DNA of 64,000 nt from Tanypteryx hageni (taxonomy: Eukaryota > Arthropoda > Insecta > Odonata > Petaluridae). The DNA lies in contig CM054116.1 in the NCBI GenBank assembly GCA_028673005.1, positions 82,348,572 to 82,412,571 on the forward strand, in the 5' to 3' direction. Shown here piece by piece: positions 59,090-64,000 of the stretch. The notes beneath the pieces are model-generated. The model had not been told where the DNA came from and did not search any database. It saw nothing but the letters and a program-made list of their open reading frames with translations. The stretch's first letter is position 1, and every line of letters starts with the position of its first letter. The translations under genes and the position numbers were made by a program.

Positions 59090-59830
59090 AACCATAACTC
59101 ATCCTCTCCCTCCTTTTATCATTGCGCCATTTCCTCCTCTGTCTCCCGAGTTCCTTTCCCCGTTGCCACGAAACTTTTCCCAACACCACCCGCTGCCCAC
59201 AAACGCGATCAATTCCCTTGTAAATCTCCTACGCACACTTCTCATGGCCTCCTCTCTTCCTCTTGCCCCTTTCATTTTCTTCTCCCTTTCGTTCTTCCAA
59301 AATCTCCTCCTCCTCGCTCTCATTTTCGACTACCACTTCATCCCTCTTACTCGTCCCCTCCCTTTTCTTCCTCTTTCAATACATATCATCTCTTTCTCAT
59401 CTCCTCTCCCAACTTCTCTTAACTCCGCTTCTTTTCACGACTTCTCCACCCCCCCCCGGCTTACTCTGCCCCCCCCCCTACTCCCATCTCATTTCCCCTC
59501 TCTCCCTTCCCCTCTCTCTATCTCCTCTTCTATCCCTTTCCCTCTTCGCAAAACCAATCCGGTATCCTCATCGCAAATCTTCCTCCTTTTTCGATCTCAA
59601 CCCCCTCTCCTCCTCACGGATCTTTCCTACCGAGCCTGCGGAATCTCTCGTTTTTTTTGTTTTAATTCTCTTTGCTTTCCTCCTTTTTGCAAACTTCCGG
59701 CTGCATTCTCCCACTCCCCAAACCTCTTTCTCGTAACACGTCTAACTATTTCCGTTCTCCCTTCTTTCACCCCTTTTGACGTTTAAACGTTCTCTCTCTC
59801 TCTCTCGCAGTTTCTATTTTTACCTCTTTC
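59090..59830. repeat. Polypyrimidine block (+ strand)
   Basis: About 740 bp dominated by C and T on the + strand, including runs of nine C (about 59449 and 59470) and (CT)n at 59791-59806. The 207- and 157-codon frames across it are Ser/Pro/Leu-rich artefacts. Confidence 0.8.
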
Positions 59831-60407
59831 CCTCGTTTTCATTTTCTTCCTCCATTAGTCTCGTTCGTTCTCAGAGCCCTTTCTGCCCTAACCCCTTCCC
59901 AGTTATTTTATCTCGCATTTTCGGTACCGTGATTTAAAACACACGTTTGTTTTTTTAGAAATTTTGACGTTTCCCCATTTCTTCGTCACATTCGCTTTTT
60001 CCCATTGTCTCTATCCATTTTATATTTTCGTCTCATTCTCAGTTTTTTATTTTTATAATTAGGGTGATATATTTTTTTTCTTATCTAGGTAGTGATGTGG
60101 TGTTAAATGCCGTTTCTACTTGAAAATAATCCGAGATATAGGTAGATATTTTGGTTTGGATATGTGAATTAACGAAAGTGCTATTTACGAATGCTTATTC
60201 GAATATCGGAAATAAATTTAAAATGTTTCAGTTATTTTTATAGTACATATAAAGAAACTAGCCATTGGTCTATCAGTATTTATTTCTTAGTTCAATTAAA
60301 ATTTTTGGATTTACTTATTACAGATTTGATGGTGAAAGAGAAAGGCTAATTAGACTAATCAATATAAATAACCTTATCAGGCGGGACTCCGTGGAAGTGA
60401 TTAATAT
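59831..60407. other. Non-coding stretch, no gene seen
   Basis: T-rich sequence grading into AT-rich DNA. Nothing recognised. Confidence 0.5.
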
Positions 60408-60568
60408 TATTCATAATAAAACAAAAATCGTACTTTTCCGCAATATATTTTACTCACGACTGGTTTCACCGTGATACGTCATCATCACCAGATGATGCCG
60501 TATTGCGTGAAACCTGTCGTGAGAAAAATATATTGTGGAAAAGTACGATTTTTGTTTTATTATGAATA
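60408..60568. mobile_element. PLE-type imperfect palindrome
   Basis: An inverted repeat of about 78 bp per arm (60408-60486 and 60491-60568) around a 4-nt centre. Outer arms share tattcataataaaac, aaaaatcgtacttttcc and caatatat. The inner part of each arm carries tcacgac-ggtttcac. Arms differ at several sites, so it is older than the 23.2-kb palindrome. The inner motif has the GTGAAACC-GTCGTGAG order of PLE hammerhead regions. No TSD identified. Confidence 0.55.
60485..60522 (+). ncRNA. Degenerate hammerhead-like motif
   Basis: Stem I strand UCAC, a mutated core CAGAUGA (from CUGAUGA by one change), a decayed helix II, GUGAAAC-CU-GUC and stem I partner GUGA. Stem I is a third distinct but complementary pair. 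The core mutation should abolish cleavage. The left arm (minus sense) keeps GAAACCAGUCGUGAG but has CUGGUGA in the core. Confidence 0.4.
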
Positions 60569-61309
60569 GACTACTCAATGTTATTATTTGGCGTACATTT
60601 TACAATAATTTTCAGATATTTAAAAATGTTTACTGATAACGTAAAAAATTGAAGCGTCTTAGATTTGACATTCTTAAACAAAGATGGATAATGAAAATTT
60701 CAGATATTTATAAGAAACAGTACGAAAGCGTGAAATAGTGGAAACTTTGTCACTGACATTTTTCTCGGTACTTTTAGTTGTAACTTTAATTAAAGATATT
60801 AACCCAATACCAGTTTCTGCACACAGTGATAGTTTCAGTAAAAGTTTAAATTGAAAGTTTTGAGAAAGCCATTAATGTACATGTATATATTAATACATAC
60901 TCGCCTTATTACGACCTGAAGCGTGCTCATTCATTCATATTTTCCAAAGTTGAATAGAAAAACATCGCGATTTACATATACGTTTATTCGGTCAAAGAAG
61001 CCTGATACGAGAGATACTCCGGGATTATCGCCGATGTGGGCATATAATCTGCTTTTGTTTTTCCTCTCTTCCTTTTCCCAAAAGAATAAAAAAAATCCTC
61101 CGCGATTATCGCGACTCGACATTAATTTTCTCTTCGTCCGCTTTTTCGTAATAACTCCTATCTCCCGCTTGTCTAAAGCCACCAATTCTATTTTCTCAAC
61201 CCATAGATCATTGTTTTGTCTCGCTAGCACTCCCATCCAACCCTATGCGTCACCAACCCCTAACGACTGCCCATTCCTTCGTTCCATAAAAAGCATTCAA
61301 GTCGTCCCA
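60569..61309. other. Non-coding stretch, no gene seen
   Basis: Opposed frames at 60923-61537 (+) and 60931-61236 (-) overlap and show no domain. The C-terminal third of the plus frame runs into the purine block. Confidence 0.5.
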
Positions 61310-61780
61310 TACCATTGGGAAGAAGAGAGTGATAGATTGATAGGGAGAGAGGTGGGAGGGAGCGAGCGAGTGAGGGAAAGGGAAAGAGAGGGGTGGGAGG
61401 AAGGGGGTAGGAGAGAGGAGAGGAAGGTGGGGAGGGAGAAATTGGGGAGAAAGAGAGAGAGAGAAGAAAGGAGGGAGAGAGGGGTGGAAAGAGAGACAGA
61501 GGGAAGGAAAGAGAAAAGGAGAGAAGGAAATAGATGAATAGAGGGAGAGTGGGAGATAGAGTAAGGGAGAGAGAGTTAGAGATAGAGTAAGAAATAGGAC
61601 GAGAGAGTGGAAGAGGGAAGATAAAGAGAGTGGGTGAGAGGGAGGTAGAGATGGGGGAGGGAGTGAAAGGGAGATAAGGGGAGAGAGAGATGGGAGCTTG
61701 ATTGATTGATTGATAAGGTCTTTATTCGTGGCGTGATTGAGACTAAGAAGTCTCATCATCCACCTAACCCCGAAAGGGGA

Positions 61781-61811
<31 letters not shown>

Positions 61812-61960
61812 TTGGGGGAGAGCGAAAAGGAGAGGGTGAGAGGAGAGAGAAAGAGAGAGGGATAGGCGGGAAAGGGTGGATAAAGTAGAAAGAACAAACG
61901 AGAGAGAGAGGAAGAAGAGAGAGAGAGCTAGTCCACCCGCAAACACATGTAGAAGATGAC
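61310..61960. repeat. Homopurine block (+ strand)
   Basis: About 650 bp of G/A-rich + strand with (GA)n runs (61460-61470, 61782-61803), interrupted at 61695-61770 by a short mixed segment (gattgattgattgataagg). Glu/Arg-rich plus frames and Ser/Leu/Pro-rich minus frames are composition artefacts. Confidence 0.85.
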
Positions 61961-64000
61961 CTTTTAAAAAACAAATGAAAGCAGAAAAGAGAGAGGGAAA
62001 TGCGCAAAGAGAAAAATTATAACCGCAGTGCTAAAAAAATGTGAAGAACGAGGCGCGCGCTCACACACATTCGCGCCCGAATTACGAGGAGCTTAGCGGA
62101 AGAGAAGCTGTTGGATCAAGCTTCCCCTCCCGCCATTTTTTTCCGCCTCTTTCCCCAAGCCCATCTCCTATGTTTTTTTAATGCCGGTAAAACGAGCCCG
62201 TCTCGGCGCGTGATACCAGCTGAAAAGGATGGGAGGGGATTATTTCGGCGAGGAGATGAGAGAGTGGAAAGAGCATAGAAAGGGAGATAGAGAGAGGAAT
62301 GAAGTGAGGATTATATCCTGTTTTTAGAACTACTTAGCGTGTTAGTGGGAGTGGCGATAGGGGTAGCGGAAGGACGGGGCATGTCGTATGGACTGGAGCG
62401 GCGTGCGGTTTTGATCGGAGGGTGGTCATCGGGTGAGTACGGGCGGTTCGAGAGGAAAATTAAAAAAAAAGGAATTGACAGGAGACGTTTACGCTCGAGG
62501 GAAGAGAGAAGAAAAGGAATATTTGTTCCCCTATCCCAACCGTAATAATCTGCGAAAAAATGTTTTATTTTTACTCTCCCTTTTTCTCATTTTGGCGGCG
62601 ACTGTAGAGTGAGCGTGGAAGAGACTAACAAATTGGAATCGCAGCAAGTCATTTCCTTTGTAAGAATGTTCTTCTGGTAGGATACATTTTTACCTTACTT
62701 TTGAACAATGTTAAAACGACAACGGCTTGAGAGACGACACAAGACCACGATGATCCTTTGTTTTCTGCAATAAGTTTTCGTTCGAGAAAATTTTTATTCG
62801 CGAGTTCTAAAACGTTGGAATTTTATCCTCCTCTCCTTAATGCGAAAGTCATACATCGATAAATACGAGATCGTGCTAAAAGTTTCTTAATTTATTCGAA
62901 ATCCGAGAAAAATCATGATATTTTTTTATACTAAACCACATTTTATATCCCATTTACTTGCGATTCAGGTTTCGACGCTTTGCATCAACATCACGTAAAA
63001 ATTCAATGAGAGACGCACACCATATAGGTAGGTGGAGTAGGTAGAGTATCGGTATGGAGAGTTGGGAAGCATATACAGTTATCTCCCTATAAAAATGAAA
63101 GCGAATAACCGGAATCAAGATTTAACAATTTTTAAAAACATAACTTAAATTTTTGTACTGCATTGCATGTACACGGTATTTACCTGTACTATAAATGTTT
63201 TATTATTAAATACAGTATTACCTAAATTAAAAAAACTGTTGAGTGACATTGTTTAAATGTTTCTTTGCTATTTTAATATTTTCATTTCTATGCACATCGA
63301 TCAACCGGAATATCCCATTAATCGGATTGGGTCGTTTCTGAAGTTGTAAGGGGTAAAATTGTGGCTCATTATGACTCTGATCTGATTATTATTTGTCATT
63401 ATTTCATTATAAAAAACATTTGAAAATCAAAGGATCTTTTTAAACCCAGTGATGTTTTGGCGCTGTTTGAAACATTCGATGCAATGAAATATGTAAACGT
63501 AAAGATAAAATAACGTACATTGAAATTTGATAAAAATCTGAAAATTCACCTTATTATTTATCCTACAATCAGATTATATCGGATCTGACCAAATTACTAT
63601 GCGAACGGATAAAAATTGATATTGTCTCCTTGGTCCATCGCGTTTCTCCAGTAATAGTCTGTTATATTTGGCCACATAAAACTATTCGGCCTGGTTAATT
63701 CATCAAACCACAACCAATTATTGAAACGCGACACATTTTTGATTGATTTAATCTAGAGAAGCGATCTAAAAGCGATCACACAAACGGGAAGAGGAAATAA
63801 TTCCGTTTAATTTGGATTCTAACGAACAGCGTGACCTGGTCTAAAGGACGAAACATACATAGACAGCAAAAATAAAATCAAAAGAAAACCCGAATCATAT
63901 TGCCCTTTCCAGGGCTAAAAAGAAGAAATAAATAACCGCCCAATATATTAAATTCACCGAAGTTGCCAGAATTCATTTTCGACGAAATAAAATCAAAACG
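61961..64000. other. Non-coding stretch, no gene seen
   Basis: 62.0-62.5 kb is GC-richer with a purine bias. The remainder to the window end is AT-rich. No gene, RNA or transposon end recognised. Confidence 0.5.

Noticed and set aside
59163..59786. 207-codon plus-strand frame
   Set aside because: Lies in a polypyrimidine tract. Two frames are open simultaneously and no domain or motif is present.
61250..61897. 215-codon minus-strand frame
   Set aside because: Ser/Leu/Pro repeats dictated by the GA-rich block. No start context or domain.

Overview
The window is AT-rich, intron-poor-in-exons animal DNA and looks like a piece of an arthropod (probably insect) genome. The reasons are a collagen-type exon with GT/AG splice sites, decayed hAT, piggyBac and Tc1/mariner transposases, non-LTR retrotransposon remains, Penelope-like element (PLE) ends, tRNA-derived SINEs and long (TA)n and homopurine tracts. 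There is no operon-like gene packing and no intact host gene. Nearly every short open frame is a chance frame or a low-complexity translation. The species cannot be named from the sequence.

The only host coding sequence I can support is one 129-bp minus-strand exon at 29023-29151. It has eight Gly-X-Y collagen triplets followed by a non-collagenous linker, with a consensus acceptor and donor and phase 1 at both ends. Much of the window is therefore probably introns of one large minus-strand gene, but no second exon was found.

Layout. 1-4.5 kb: featureless apart from a weak hAT-like end pair. 4.5-6.4 kb: a hAT MITE and a 1.45-kb relic hAT element with BED zinc finger and hAT dimerisation region. 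10.4-11.0 and 16.4-17.0 kb: two diverged copies of one dispersed repeat. 12.5-13.4 kb: homopurine block with a 13-bp minisatellite. 13.7 kb: palindromic MITE. 17.6 kb: a SINE. 18.7-19.3 kb: minisatellite and a Z-DNA-type tract. 23.2 kb: a PLE fragment forming a perfect 94-bp palindrome. 24-27 kb: (TA)n tracts with two hAT MITEs and a LINE fragment. 29-30 kb: the collagen exon and more (TA)n. 30.5, 36.4, 40.1 and 56.0 kb: copies of one tRNA-derived SINE family, two with good target-site duplications (TSDs). 32.6-34.6 kb: a hAT-like element broken by a recent tRNA-derived insertion, then a piggyBac transposase relic. 37-38.3 kb: a mariner relic and a second PLE piece. 39.7 kb: a microRNA-like hairpin or MITE. 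42.9-46.7 kb: an unusual fold-back element, then a 2.9-kb hAT-type element with a perfect 8-bp TSD and two further hAT MITEs nested inside it. 47.6-48.1 kb: CpG-rich patch. 49.5-50.4, 59.1-59.8 and 61.3-62.0 kb: long strand-asymmetric pyrimidine or purine blocks. 54 kb: second LINE relic. 57.8-58.8 kb: a probable repeat. 60.4-60.6 kb: third PLE-type palindrome.

The most interesting signal is a set of three different PLE-derived pieces (23.3, 38.1, 60.5 kb) that keep a hammerhead-ribozyme layout. Each has a CUGANGA-like box, a hairpin, GAAA, then GUC. The stem I pairs differ between loci yet stay complementary. Hammerhead motifs are established in PLEs generally; these copies and their inverted arrangement are what I read here. 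Second is the very recent nested tRNA-derived insertion at 32752-33278, with identical 116-bp internal direct repeats and a 13-bp TSD.
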